This document shows positions 42,105 to 51,330 of a stretch of 64,000 nt of DNA, in pieces (within the stretch, counting starts at the first letter, position 1; each line of letters opens with the position of its first letter). Both the position numbers and the translations under genes were made by a program. The notes under the pieces were generated by a model. That model was given only the letters and a program-made list of their open reading frames with translations, was not told the origin of the DNA and did no database searches. The stretch covers positions 1 through 64,000 of the forward strand of contig NZ_JACMYG010000022.1 in the NCBI RefSeq assembly GCF_014236655.1, given 5' to 3'. Source of the stretch: Pseudomonas kielensis. Its GTDB lineage: Bacteria; Pseudomonadota; Gammaproteobacteria; Pseudomonadales; Pseudomonadaceae.

Positions 42105-43358
42105 ATGTCATCTACTCAATCCCTCTCGTCCCTGCGTCTGCGGGACTTGCTGCACCCGGTGGTTGCCGGGTTGATTTCGGTGATCGTCAATTACGGCGGC
42201 ACCTTCATCCTGGTGTTTCAGGCCGCCAAGGTCGCAGGGCTCAGCCCTGAGTTGACGGCGTCGTGGGTGTGGTCTGTGTCGATCGGGGTAGGGGTGACCG
42301 GGCTGTTCCTCAGTTGGGTGAGCCGCGAGCCGATCATCACCGCCTGGTCGACCCCGGCGGCGGCGTTTTTGATCGTCGCCTTGGCGACCACACCCTACGC
42401 CGAGGCCATTGGGGCGTACATGATTTCGGCTGCAGCGTTCGTGTTGCTGGGCGTATCCGGTTACTTTGAAAAAGCCGTTCGCCTGATCCCGCCGGGTGTA
42501 GCCGCGGGCTTGTTGGGCGGCATCCTGCTGCAGTTCGGCATCGGTGCGTTCGCCAGCATGAGCCTCGACCCGTTACTGGTCGGGGTGTTGATCGGCGCCT
42601 ACATCCTGTTCAAGCGCTTGAGTGCGCGCTACGCGGTGGTCGGCATTCTGGTGCTGGGGCTTGGCTTTCTGCTGATGCAGGGACGCGTGGACTTCGCGGG
42701 GCTGACGCTGGAGTTTGCGACACCGGTATTCACCCGCCCGGAGTTCTCGGTCAATGCGTTGTTGAGTGTGGCGTTGCCGCTGTTTCTGATCACCCTCACG
42801 GGGCAGTACATGCCGGGCATGCTGGTGCTGCGCAGTGACGGCTTCAACACCAGTGCCAACCCGATCCTCAGCGTGACCGGGCTGGGTTCTCTGCTGATGG
42901 CGCCGTTCGGTTCCCATGCCTTCAACATCGCGGCCATCACCGCCGCCATCTGCACGGGCAAGGAAGCGTCGGAAGACCCGTCCAAGCGCTGGATCGCAGG
43001 CGTGGCCGCGGGCATCTTCTACATCCTGGTGGGGATCTTCGGCGTGACCCTGGCGGCGGTGTTCATGGCCTTCCCGGCGACCTTCATCACCACCCTGGCC
43101 GGGCTGGCCCTGTTGGGCACACTCGGCGCGAGCCTGGCCAATGCCATGGCGGATGTGAAATCGCGGGAAGCGTCGCTGATCACGTTCCTGGCCTGCGCGG
43201 CCAATATCACCCTGCTGGGCATCGGCGGTGCGTTTTGGGGCCTGGTCATCGGCCTGGCGGCCTACGCCGTGCTCAATGGGCAGTTGCCGCGTCGTGAAAA
43301 GACTGCAGTCCCACAGGCCGAACCGGTTGCCGTGCCCACCAAGGGAGCGGCCAACTGA
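42105..43358 (+). CDS. BenE-family (benzoate/H+ symporter-like) membrane transporter
   Basis: This 417-residue protein has about 12 transmembrane helices. It opens LRLRDLLHPVVAGLISVIVNYGGTFILVFQAAK and contains FLSWVSREPIITAWSTPAAA and GSHAFNIAAITAAICTG, the BenE signatures. The substrate in this setting need not be benzoate. AAGGAG lies 9 bp before the ATG at 42105. The stop overlaps the next start by one base (TGATG), so the genes are coupled. A MocR-regulated uptake role is inferred from the shared upstream element. Confidence 0.85.
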   Translation: MSSTQSLSSLRLRDLLHPVVAGLISVIVNYGGTFILVFQAAKVAGLSPELTASWVWSVSIGVGVTGLFLSWVSREPIITAWSTPAAAFLIVALATTPYAEAIGAYMISAAAFVLLGVSGYFEKAVRLIPPGVAAGLLGGILLQFGIGAFASMSLDPLLVGVLIGAYILFKRLSARYAVVGILVLGLGFLLMQGRVDFAGLTLEFATPVFTRPEFSVNALLSVALPLFLITLTGQYMPGMLVLRSDGFNTSANPILSVTGLGSLLMAPFGSHAFNIAAITAAICTGKEASEDPSKRWIAGVAAGIFYILVGIFGVTLAAVFMAFPATFITTLAGLALLGTLGASLANAMADVKSREASLITFLACAANITLLGIGGAFWGLVIGLAAYAVLNGQLPRREKTAVPQAEPVAVPTKGAAN

Positions 43359-44203
43359 TGCCTGATCAAACCGAAGACCTCAACATCCTGCATGCGCGCC
43401 ATGGTCGTTACCCACAGGCCGACAGTGTCGAAGACTTTCGCCGCAACCTGGCCGCCGTGCAGCAACGCATTGTCGAGGCGTGCCGCCGGGTAGGGCGGGA
43501 CCCGGCCGGTGTGCGCTTGCTGCCGGTCAGCAAAACCTTTGATGAAGCTCATCTGCGTCTGGCCTATGCCGCCGGTTGCCGCCTGTTGGGCGAGAACAAG
43601 GTGCAGGAAGCGCAGCGCAAGTGGGAGGCCATGACCGACCTGCAAGACCTGCAATGGTCGGTGATCGGTCACTTGCAGACCAACAAGGCCAAGCAGGTCG
43701 CACGCTTCGCCAGCGAGTTCCAGGCCCTGGACAGCCTGCGGGTGGCCGAGGCGCTGGACCGTCGCCTGCGCATTATCGGTCGGCAGATGGACGTGTTCGT
43801 CCAGGTCAATACCAGCGGCGAAGCCAGCAAGTACGGGCTAGCGCCCGATGACGTGGCGGCTTTCCTGGAGACAATGCCTGCGTTCCCGACACTGCGGGTT
43901 CGCGGGTTGATGACGCTGGCGCTGTTCTCGGCCGACGCGGTGCGGGTACGCCCTTGCTTCGTCCGGCTGCGTGAATTGCGCGACCGCTTGCGTCATTGCG
44001 CGCCTGACGGGGTGTCGCTGCAAGAGCTGTCGATGGGCATGTCGGGTGACTTTGAAGTCGCCATTGAAGAGGGCGCGACCGTGGTGCGCGTCGGGCAGGC
44101 GATCTTCGGTGCCCGAGCCATGCCGGATGCGTACTACTGGCCGTCCGCCGATGCCCGCCCTCTCGGTGAAGACACGTTGTTGTCGACCACTCCCAGCCGT
44201 TGA
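43358..44203 (+). CDS. YggS/PROSC-type PLP homeostasis protein
   Basis: This 281-residue PLP-binding protein has a TIM-barrel fold resembling the N-terminal domain of alanine racemase. PLP attaches to Lys in LLPVSKTFDEAHLR; GENKVQEAQRKWEAM, WSVIGHLQTNKAKQVARF, ELSMGMSGDFEVAIEEGATVVRVG are diagnostic. The family buffers PLP and affects Val/Ile and 2-ketobutyrate metabolism. It is longer than the usual 230 residues, with an N-terminal extension of about 30 residues and a short C-terminal tail. Pseudomonas normally has another copy near pilT/proC, so this is probably an accessory paralogue. Confidence 0.88.
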   Translation: MPDQTEDLNILHARHGRYPQADSVEDFRRNLAAVQQRIVEACRRVGRDPAGVRLLPVSKTFDEAHLRLAYAAGCRLLGENKVQEAQRKWEAMTDLQDLQWSVIGHLQTNKAKQVARFASEFQALDSLRVAEALDRRLRIIGRQMDVFVQVNTSGEASKYGLAPDDVAAFLETMPAFPTLRVRGLMTLALFSADAVRVRPCFVRLRELRDRLRHCAPDGVSLQELSMGMSGDFEVAIEEGATVVRVGQAIFGARAMPDAYYWPSADARPLGEDTLLSTTPSR

Positions 44204-44226
44204 TCCCCCACTACAGGAGGCCCGCA

Positions 44227-44397
44227 ATGTCCGCAGCCATCGCTGAACTGGTCGGCCGGGCCCGTGAAGAACAACGTCTGCTGATCACCGTCACACGGGG
44301 CAACACCGTGCGCCTGTTGCCGGCGCTGATTTGCGATGACGCACAGATCGACGACATCGCCGCGCGCATCACGCGCTTGCTGTCACCCGCCGCTTGA
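44227..44397 (+). CDS. Mini-protein resembling the C-terminus of class III aminotransferases
   Basis: A 56-codon frame starts at 44227 with AGGAGG 7 bp upstream. The sequence LLITVTRGNTVRLLPALICD, then DAQIDDIAARITRLL, resembles the last 50 residues of ArgD-type ornithine aminotransferases (small subdomain). It lacks the PLP domain, so it is not an enzyme by itself. The ribosome site and spacing between two PLP-enzyme genes suggest it is translated, perhaps as a binding or regulatory subunit. It could also be a remnant. Confidence 0.55.
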   Translation: MSAAIAELVGRAREEQRLLITVTRGNTVRLLPALICDDAQIDDIAARITRLLSPAA

Positions 44398-44422
44398 ATT
44401 CTTGACCAAGGACACTTTGCAC

Positions 44423-45688
44423 ATGTACGACTCGACACTGACCCTCAACGCTTTCGACCCTGAGCTGTATGAATCGATTCACAGCGAAGAGCATCGCCAG
44501 CAAGACCATATCGAGCTGATCGCCTCGGAAAACTATGCCAGCCCGCTGGTGATGAAAACCCAGAGCACGGTGCTTACCAACAAGTACGCCGAAGGCTACC
44601 CCGGCAAGCGTTATTACAGCGGCTGTGAATACGTCGATGTGGCCGAGCGGCTGGCCATCAAGCGGGTCAAGGCCCTGTTCGACTGCGACTACGCCAACGT
44701 GCAACCCCATGCGGGCGCCCAGGCCAACGCGGCGGTCTTCCTGGCACTGATCAACCCCGGTGATACGGTGATGGGCATGAACCTGGCCCAGGGCGGTCAC
44801 CTGACCCACGGCAACCCGGCCAACTTTTCGGGGCGTCACTACACCATCGTGCCTTACGGACTGGACCCGAAAACCGGCTTTCTCGACTACGACGAGATGG
44901 AGCGAATCGCACTGCAGACACGCCCCAAAATGTTGATCGGTGGTTTTTCCGCGTATTCGCGGTACAAGGACTGGGCACGCATGCGCAGCATTGCCGACAA
45001 GGTAGGGGCTATCTTCTGGGTCGATATGGCTCACGTCGCCGGGCTGGTCGCCGCGGGCGAATACCCGGACCCGCTTCCCCATGCGCATGTGGTGACCAGC
45101 ACCACGCACAAAACCCTGCGCGGGCCACGCGGCGGTTTGATTTTGTCCAAGGGACAGGATGAAGCTTTCTACAAAAAGCTCGATTGCGCTGTGTTTCCCG
45201 GCGTGCAGGGCGGGCCGCTGATGCACCAGATCGCGGCCAAGGCCGTGGCGTTCAAGGAAGCGCTTGCGCCGGAGTTCAGCATCTACCAGACCCAAGTGGT
45301 CATCAACGCCCGGGCCATGGCCGGGGTGTTGCAAAAGCGCGGGTACAAAATCGTCTCGGGCGGCACCGACAACCACATGATGCTGATCGACCTGTCCGAC
45401 AAGCCCTACACCGGCAAGGAGGCCGACGCGGCCCTGAGCAGTGCCTATATCACCGCCAACAAAAACTCGGTGCCGAATGACCCACGCTCACCGTTTGTGA
45501 CATCCGGCCTTCGTATCGGTACCCCGGCGGTGACCACCCGTGGGTTTGGTGTGGAGGCCTGCGAGCAAGTGGCTGGCTGGTTGTGCGACGTACTGGACGC
45601 CCTGGAAAACGGAAGCAGCGACAAGGTCGGGCACCACGTGCGCGAACAAGTTGTCGCGCTGTGCCGTCGTTTTCCGGTCTATCGCTGA
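44423..45688 (+). CDS. glyA: GlyA-type serine hydroxymethyltransferase
   Basis: This 421-residue PLP enzyme interconverts serine and glycine with tetrahydrofolate. Motifs are HIELIASENYASPLVMKTQ, YAEGYPGKRYYSGCEYVD and the PLP-Lys in VVTSTTHKTLRGPRGG. The ATG at 44423 has AAGGA 10 bp upstream, and the longer frame from 44336 is discarded because it overlaps the mini-protein gene. The C-terminal part after IGTPAVTTRGFG is of normal length. With SerC, this makes a local serine and glycine route under the MocR regulator. It may also act as a threonine aldolase. Confidence 0.92.
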   Translation: MYDSTLTLNAFDPELYESIHSEEHRQQDHIELIASENYASPLVMKTQSTVLTNKYAEGYPGKRYYSGCEYVDVAERLAIKRVKALFDCDYANVQPHAGAQANAAVFLALINPGDTVMGMNLAQGGHLTHGNPANFSGRHYTIVPYGLDPKTGFLDYDEMERIALQTRPKMLIGGFSAYSRYKDWARMRSIADKVGAIFWVDMAHVAGLVAAGEYPDPLPHAHVVTSTTHKTLRGPRGGLILSKGQDEAFYKKLDCAVFPGVQGGPLMHQIAAKAVAFKEALAPEFSIYQTQVVINARAMAGVLQKRGYKIVSGGTDNHMMLIDLSDKPYTGKEADAALSSAYITANKNSVPNDPRSPFVTSGLRIGTPAVTTRGFGVEACEQVAGWLCDVLDALENGSSDKVGHHVREQVVALCRRFPVYR

Positions 45689-45869
45689 GTCTGGCCCGGC
45701 CATTGCCTGATCGGGTGGTGGCCGGGTATTCAACTGTTTTATCAGGCGATCCCTTTGGCCACACCCACGCGCCCTTGACCATCCAACAGGCCGCTCAGGC
45801 ACGCAAAGCGAGGCCCCGTCCTTTGGGGGATCCTCGCGCTGATGGACGAACACTGAGCAAAAGGCGCAA

Positions 45870-46781
45870 TTACAGGTGGAAATCGCCTGCAGCCTCCGGC
45901 TGGTAAAGCACTTTCCTGATCTCGATCCGACGGGTCCGATCAGAAATTCGCCAGTCGATGGCGTCCCCCTCCTGATAGCCCAGGATGGCGGCGCCGATGT
46001 CGGAAGACACGGAATGCTTCCCGGCGTTGCTGTCTGCGTCTTCAGGGTAGACCAAGGCCACTTCGATCTCTTCGTCGTCCAGCTGCAGCAAGGCCCTGGA
46101 GTTCATCGTGACGACATTGCGCGCCACCTGCTGCGGCTTGACGACAATGGCTCGCTCAAGCTCATGTTCGAGCTCAACAACGGCTGGGCCTTGTTCGAGC
46201 GCGATTAGACTCTCGAGCCTGGCCTTGTCGATCTCCGTGATGTAGATCCTGGTGGAGTCGCTAACGGCTCCTTCGCGCAAGAACTGGAGATAGCACCCCG
46301 CCGTCATGGAAAATGACTTCAATGTCGGCGTTTCGCTCTCAAGCACAAAGCCGCTGCGCAGAAAGGCTTTCAGCGAGCGCGCGTTGTCCGGGTGGATCTT
46401 GGCGATGAGCTTCTTGGCCCGCATGTCGAGGAAGGCCAGTTTCATGCCTTCGCGGATCGTACGGACGCCAAGGTTTCGGCCCCATTTGTCGCTGTCTCCG
46501 ATGACCAGGACGATCTCGCAATTTGAGCCGGTCTTGATTAGACGGACAAAACCCACCGGGGCGTCGTGCCGGTCATAGGCCATGAAGAATCGGCCGCCCT
46601 GGTTGAATAGATGGGTCAGGATCGGCAATTGAGTCCGATCGATGACTTGCTCGATGGAGCGAGAGACATGACGCGAATCGCTCAGATAGCAGGTGACGCG
46701 CTCATCCTCCATCCAGTCCATCAGCTTCAGCGCGTGCGCCCGAGTAATTTCAGGGCACAGCGAAATGAAAGGCTTGTTCAT
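45870..46781 (-). CDS. Fusion of GNAT acetyltransferase and Rnk-type nucleoside-diphosphate-kinase regulator
   Basis: This protein has about 303 residues. Residues 1-160 form a GNAT domain (FFMAYDRHDAPVGFVRLI, GVRTIREGMKLAFLDMRAKKLIAKIHPDNARSLKAFLRSGF). Residues about 175-303 match Rnk/GreA-like RNA-polymerase-binding proteins (IYITEIDKARLESLI, ALVYPEDADSNAGKHSVSSDIGAAILGYQEGDAIDW). The Rnk domain would contact RNA polymerase or regulate nucleotide pools, and the GNAT target is unknown. An in-frame ATG at 46832 would add 17 residues; neither start has a good ribosome site. Its flanks (45689-45869 and 46782-46951) show no gene. Confidence 0.8.
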   Translation of the reverse strand: MNKPFISLCPEITRAHALKLMDWMEDERVTCYLSDSRHVSRSIEQVIDRTQLPILTHLFNQGGRFFMAYDRHDAPVGFVRLIKTGSNCEIVLVIGDSDKWGRNLGVRTIREGMKLAFLDMRAKKLIAKIHPDNARSLKAFLRSGFVLESETPTLKSFSMTAGCYLQFLREGAVSDSTRIYITEIDKARLESLIALEQGPAVVELEHELERAIVVKPQQVARNVVTMNSRALLQLDDEEIEVALVYPEDADSNAGKHSVSSDIGAAILGYQEGDAIDWRISDRTRRIEIRKVLYQPEAAGDFHL

Positions 46782-46951
46782 CTTCACCACACATATTCGT
46801 AAAGGATGAAAGCCCTTCATGGCTATGGCCATGACGGTTCTTTCGGCAACCGGCTATTTTAAGACATAACGCGAGTAATGCCGAACAGCCTGAGTGACTT
46901 GTCACCGATTAGCCGAATAGCATCCGTGAACAACGTGATGGGTTTACACCG

Positions 46952-48016
46952 CTAGCACTGCTGCATGAGCACAGACTCAATTTCCTCAGCCGTAGCTCGT
47001 GCCGTGCGCGTGATGCCGATAAGCGTGGCCGATGCAGACCCCGTCCATTCTCCATAGCCCACCAGCCATAACCTTGGTTCGAGCAATGAATGCGTACGTT
47101 GAACATCCACCCGGCCGTCTTTGTTCAGGACACCCAGCTTGGCCAAATGGTTTAGGGCGGGTTTGAAGCCCGTGCACCAGATCACCGCATCCACCTGAGT
47201 TTCGGTTCCGTCAGCCCAGATGACGCCCGCTTCGGTGAAGCGCTCGAACGGACGCTTCGCCCACAACACGCCTCGCTCACGGGCTTCGACCACCGCAGGT
47301 ACCATGACGATGTCTCCCAGTCCGCCGACGGGCTGCTCTATGACACGCCCTTCCTGCTGGGCTTTCCAGCGTTCGGTCGCCCGCTCAAACAGCACTCGAC
47401 CATCGACTTCATCTGGCAGGAAAAGCGGCTCCGTCGGCGTGACCCAAGTAGCCTCTGCCACTGTGGAGACCTCAGCCAGTATTTGCGCGCCAGAGTTTCC
47501 CCCACCAACCACCAATACGCGTTTTCCGGCGAACGGCTGCGAATTCATGTAGTGCGCCGAGTGAATCTGGGTGCCGGCGAAAAGCTCTGATCCCGGGTAT
47601 TCAGGGATACAGGGATCACTCCAGGTCCCTGTTGCACTTACGACGGTCTGGGCATCCCAGGATCGATCGCCGGCATGAACTCGTAACCCACCTTCGATAC
47701 GCTCGACAGAGGTGACCCGTACGGGACGTTCAATCGGGAATTGGTAGCGAGCCTCGTATTGGGCCAGATAACTGATGACGTGATCGCGAGAGGGATACTC
47801 GTCCTCAGAGGGGGGCATCATCCATCCTGGAATGGAGCTCCAGGCGGCCGGCGAAAATAGCCGCAATGAGTCCCAGCCATGACGCCAGGCTCCGCCGGGT
47901 TTTTCCCCGGCATCAAGGATCAGGAATGAAAGCTGAGTGCGGCGCAGGAAATAAGCCGTTGCCAGCGCGGATTGTCCGCCGCCGATGATGATCACATCGA
48001 GCTTTTTTGCGTCCAT
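46952..48016 (-). CDS. arsO: ArsO-type NAD(P)H-dependent flavin monooxygenase
   Basis: This 354-residue class B flavoprotein monooxygenase has the FAD loop DVIIIGGGQSALATAYFLRR and the NADPH loop RVLVVGGGNSGAQILAEV. GGAWRHGWDSLRLFSPAAW and VIWCTGFKPALNHL are typical of ArsO proteins in arsenic operons. The ATG at 48016 has AGAGGA 6 bp upstream. It is the last gene of the ars operon, 13 bp after arsJ. Its precise reaction on arsenicals is not established. A relative lies at 52355. Confidence 0.85.
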   Translation of the reverse strand: MDAKKLDVIIIGGGQSALATAYFLRRTQLSFLILDAGEKPGGAWRHGWDSLRLFSPAAWSSIPGWMMPPSEDEYPSRDHVISYLAQYEARYQFPIERPVRVTSVERIEGGLRVHAGDRSWDAQTVVSATGTWSDPCIPEYPGSELFAGTQIHSAHYMNSQPFAGKRVLVVGGGNSGAQILAEVSTVAEATWVTPTEPLFLPDEVDGRVLFERATERWKAQQEGRVIEQPVGGLGDIVMVPAVVEARERGVLWAKRPFERFTEAGVIWADGTETQVDAVIWCTGFKPALNHLAKLGVLNKDGRVDVQRTHSLLEPRLWLVGYGEWTGSASATLIGITRTARATAEEIESVLMQQC

Positions 48017-48029
48017 GTTCATTCCTCTT

Positions 48030-49253
48030 TCAGAGATCAGATGTGGTGTGCTTGGGCAGCGCACTGGAAATCAGGGCGGCCAGTAGCACAAAGCCGCTTG
48101 ATATCCACAGACAGGCTTGCAGTCCGTGGGCCTGGTAAACCCAGCCAGACAGCAAGGTGCCGACCAGCCGGCCCAATGCGTTGGACATGTAGTAAAAGCC
48201 CACGTCCAGCGATACCCCATCCTCCTTGGCATAACTGACGATCAGGTAGCTGTGCAGCGAGGAGTTCACTGCGAACAGCACACCGAATAGCATCAGCCCG
48301 CCGAGCAGTACGACCTGAGCCGACCAGCCTGCGTTCAGCCCCAGAGCAATGAGCGCGGGAAGTCCGGCCAGCGCAATGGCCCAGGTGAAGGCGGCTCGAC
48401 CGTCCGGCACATGGCCACGTTTCTTGCCGGTGATGTAGGGCGCAAAAGACTGCACGATGCCGTAGCCGATGATCCAGGCGGCAAGAAAGCCACCGACCAG
48501 CCAGAAGTCCCAGCCAAATGCGGTGCTCAGGTACACCGGCAGTGCTACCACGAACCAGACGTCGCGGGCGCCGAACAGAAACAGCCGTGCAGCCGAGAGA
48601 ATGTTGATCGCCCGGCTCTTGGAGAGCATGTCGCGAAATTTTGGTTTGGCCTTGGCCTTGCCCAGATCCTTTTTCAGGCGCATCAAACTGGCGATCCAGA
48701 TCACTGCCAGTACTGCCGCCATGGCCAGCACCGCCATGGTGAAGCCAAGCAGTGCAAGCAGCGCGCCGCCAAGGAAAAACCCCACCCCTTTGAGCGCGTT
48801 TTTCGAGCCCGTGAGGATGGCCACCCATTTGTAGAGGGTGCCTTGCTGGCTGTCCGGTACCAGGAGCTTGATGGCGCTCTTGGCGCTCATCTTGTTGAGG
48901 TCCTTGGCGATGCCGGACAACGCTTGAGCTGCCATCACCCAAGGCACTGTCAGCCAGGCGCCCGGCACCGTGAGCATCAGCAAGGCCAGCACCTGCATGC
49001 CCAGGCCGATGTTCATGGTGCGATTGAGCCCCAGGCGGGCGCCGAGGTAGCCGCCCACCAGGTTAGTGATCACGCCAAAAATTTCGTAGAACAGGAACAG
49101 CGCTGCGATCTGCAGCGGCGTGTAGCCCAGCGAATGGAAGTGCAAAACCACCAACATGCGCAACGCGCCGTCGGTGAGGGTGAAGGCCCAGTAGTTGCCG
49201 GTAACCAGCAGGTACTGACGCACTTCCATAGACAGGGCTGCCAATGCCTTCAT
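48030..49253 (-). CDS. arsJ: ArsJ, MFS exporter of 1-arseno-3-phosphoglycerate
   Basis: This 407-residue MFS protein has 12 helices. The start MEVRQYLLVTGNYWAFTLTDGALRMLVVLHF and GIAKDLNKMSAKSAIKLLVP are ArsJ signatures. By family knowledge it exports 1-arseno-3-phosphoglycerate made by the adjacent GAPDH, giving arsenate resistance without reduction. It is separated from the GAPDH gene by only 9 bp. In this locus the arsC and acr3 genes are broken, so this route would carry arsenate detoxification. Confidence 0.93.
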   Translation of the reverse strand: MKALAALSMEVRQYLLVTGNYWAFTLTDGALRMLVVLHFHSLGYTPLQIAALFLFYEIFGVITNLVGGYLGARLGLNRTMNIGLGMQVLALLMLTVPGAWLTVPWVMAAQALSGIAKDLNKMSAKSAIKLLVPDSQQGTLYKWVAILTGSKNALKGVGFFLGGALLALLGFTMAVLAMAAVLAVIWIASLMRLKKDLGKAKAKPKFRDMLSKSRAINILSAARLFLFGARDVWFVVALPVYLSTAFGWDFWLVGGFLAAWIIGYGIVQSFAPYITGKKRGHVPDGRAAFTWAIALAGLPALIALGLNAGWSAQVVLLGGLMLFGVLFAVNSSLHSYLIVSYAKEDGVSLDVGFYYMSNALGRLVGTLLSGWVYQAHGLQACLWISSGFVLLAALISSALPKHTTSDL

Positions 49254-49262
49254 GATCGCCTT

Positions 49263-50267
49263 TTACTCCGCCGCGCCGACCAGTCGGGCCAGTTCCACTG
49301 CACGATTGGCGTAGCCCCACTCATTGTCGTACCAGGCGTAGATCTTCACCTGGGTACCGTTGACCACCAGCGTCGACAGGGCATCGATGATCGAAGACCG
49401 CGGATCGGTGCGGTAGTCGATGGATACCAATGGACGCTCTTCGTAGCCCAGGATGTCCTTCAGCGGGCCTTCGGCAGCCGCCTTCAGCAACGCGTTGACC
49501 TCTTCAGCCGTAGTCGCGTGCTCGACCTCGAACACGCAGTCGGTCAGCGAGGCGTTGGCCAGCGGTACTCGCACTGCGTGACCATTCAGCTTGCCGCGCA
49601 GCTCGGGGAAGATCTCGGCGATCGCGGTCGCCGAGCCGGTAGTGGTTGGGATCAGGCTCATGCCCGAGGCACGGGCGCGGCGCAGGTCCTTGTGCGGTGT
49701 ATCAAGGATGCTCTGGGTGTTGGTCAGGTCGTGGATGGTGGTGATCGAGCCGTGACGAATGACCAGACTCTCGTGAATTACCTTCACCACCGGAGCCAGG
49801 CAGTTGGTGGTGCAGGAGGCGGCGGTGACGATACGGTGCTGGGCCGGGTCGAACAGGTGCTGGTTGACCCCCATCACCACATTCAACGCGCCTTCTTCCT
49901 TCACTGGGGCACAGACCACCACGCGTTTGACGCCTTGATCCAGGTAGGCCTGGAGCACTGCGACCGACTTCATCTTGCCGCTGGCCTCCAAGACCAGGTC
50001 GCAGCCCGACCAGTCGGTGTCGGCGATGGTCTTGTTGGCGGTCACCTTGATGCGCTTGCCCTCGATCACTACCGAGTCGCCTTCTGCTCCTGCCTCACGG
50101 TGCCAGCGTCCGTGAACCGAGTCGAAGTTGATCAGGTGGGCGTGAGTCTCGGCGCCGCCGGCCGGGTCATTGATCTGCACGAACTCAAAATCCGGCCAGT
50201 CCCAGGACGCGCGCAGCGCCAAACGGCCGATACGTCCAAACCCATTGATGCCTATTTTGATTGCCAT
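49263..50267 (-). CDS. ArsJ-associated glyceraldehyde-3-phosphate dehydrogenase
   Basis: This 334-residue GAPDH uses arsenate in place of phosphate to give 1-arseno-3-phosphoglycerate. The NAD loop is IGINGFGRIGRLALR; the active-site Cys is in ASCTTNCLAPV; WYDNEWGYANRAVEL closes the protein. Its position directly before arsJ marks it as the ars paralogue, not the glycolytic enzyme. A 117-bp gap separates it from arsH upstream. Confidence 0.92.
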   Translation of the reverse strand: MAIKIGINGFGRIGRLALRASWDWPDFEFVQINDPAGGAETHAHLINFDSVHGRWHREAGAEGDSVVIEGKRIKVTANKTIADTDWSGCDLVLEASGKMKSVAVLQAYLDQGVKRVVVCAPVKEEGALNVVMGVNQHLFDPAQHRIVTAASCTTNCLAPVVKVIHESLVIRHGSITTIHDLTNTQSILDTPHKDLRRARASGMSLIPTTTGSATAIAEIFPELRGKLNGHAVRVPLANASLTDCVFEVEHATTAEEVNALLKAAAEGPLKDILGYEERPLVSIDYRTDPRSSIIDALSTLVVNGTQVKIYAWYDNEWGYANRAVELARLVGAAE

Positions 50268-50384
50268 GTTCTTGTTCTCGGGTTGCGGTTAGCGAATGGT
50301 CAGAGGGGGGGTGAACTGATTGAGGTCGCCGACGTGTGCAGGGTTTTGAATCGCTCGCGGGTGCAGTTGCATGCTCAGGCAGCC

Positions 50385-51101
50385 TCAGATGGATCGTTGA
50401 TCAACACGCTTCGACAGTTCTTCAGCCGACTCTTTACGTTCGGAGTAGCGATCGACCAAGTAGTCGCCACGGTCACGAAGCAGCAGGGTGAACTTCACCA
50501 GTTCCTCCATCACGTCGACGACGCGGTCGTAGTACGCAGAGGGCTTCATGCGGCCCGCTTCGTCGAACTCCAGATAGGCCTTCGGCACTGACGACTGGTT
50601 GGGGATGGTGAACATGCGCATCCAGCGGCCGAGTACACGCAACTGGTTGACCACGTTGAACGACTGCGAGCCGCCGCAGACCTGCATCACCGCAAGGGTC
50701 TTGCCCTGCGTCGGACGCACGGCTCCCATGCTCAGCGGAATCCAGTCGATCTGGGACTTGAACACACCGGTCATCGCGCCGTGGCGTTCTGGCGAACACC
50801 AGACCATTCCTTCCGACCAGAGCACCAGGTCGCGCAGCTCTTTGACCATGGGGTGGTCATCGGGCACGTCATCGGGCATTGGCAGGCCGGTTGGATTGAA
50901 GATCCGCGTCTCGGCACCGAAATGCTCCAGCAGGCGAGCCGCTTCCTCTGTCAGCAGGCGGCTGAAAGAACGTTCGCGGGTCGAGCCATACAACAGCAGG
51001 ATGCGAGGTTTGTGTGTGGACTGCTGCTCGATCTTCAGTTTGTCGGAAGACGGCAGGTCGATCAGTTCATTGTCGAGGTTGGGGATAGGGTGTTCGGTCA
51101 T
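50385..51101 (-). CDS. arsH: ArsH, NADPH-dependent FMN reductase / organoarsenical oxidase
   Basis: This 238-residue flavodoxin-like protein has the phosphate-binding loop LLYGSTRERSFSRLL, then GLPMPDDVPDDHP and WCSPERHGAMTGVFKSQIDW, the ArsH signature. It oxidises trivalent methylated or aromatic arsenicals to less toxic pentavalent forms. AGGAG lies 8 bp before the ATG at 51101. The open frame extends upstream to 51212, but that extension is the leftover of acr3, in frame with arsH by chance. Confidence 0.93.
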   Translation of the reverse strand: MTEHPIPNLDNELIDLPSSDKLKIEQQSTHKPRILLLYGSTRERSFSRLLTEEAARLLEHFGAETRIFNPTGLPMPDDVPDDHPMVKELRDLVLWSEGMVWCSPERHGAMTGVFKSQIDWIPLSMGAVRPTQGKTLAVMQVCGGSQSFNVVNQLRVLGRWMRMFTIPNQSSVPKAYLEFDEAGRMKPSAYYDRVVDVMEELVKFTLLLRDRGDYLVDRYSERKESAEELSKRVDQRSI

Positions 51102-51129
51102 GATTTTGACTCCTGGGGCAAGGCACCAG

Positions 51130-51312
51130 ATGCTTGATCGAACCAGCGATGTTTCAGCCACGGCAATGGCCAGTTCGAAGTTGTTACTCGCGGCGGTAAA
51201 GGCCAGCGCAGTGGTACGTGGGCAGTCTGCCCAGGCCTATGCCTGACCCCACGGCCAGAAAAATCCAGCTCGTCGGGTTGCGGTCGAGCAATGAAAGGCG
51301 ACTCTTGCTCAT
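51130..51312 (-). pseudogene. acr3: Internally deleted acr3 arsenite permease
   Basis: From 51312 the minus strand reads MSKSRLSLLDRNPTSWIFLA and VGSGIGLG, the Acr3 N-terminus, with AGGAAG 7 bp before it. After about 28 codons it jumps, near 51235, to a fragment in another frame: GADCPRTTALAFTAASNNFE then LAIAVA, the conserved Acr3 C-terminal metal-transport helix. More than 250 residues between are missing and the end is lost too. It cannot make a working permease. Confidence 0.8.
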
Positions 51313-51330
51313 GGTGAATCTTCCTAAACG

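Noticed and set aside
48411..50591. Very long plus-strand open frame opposite arsJ, gapdh and arsH
   Set aside because: It is the antisense of three clear genes; long antisense frames are common in GC-rich DNA.
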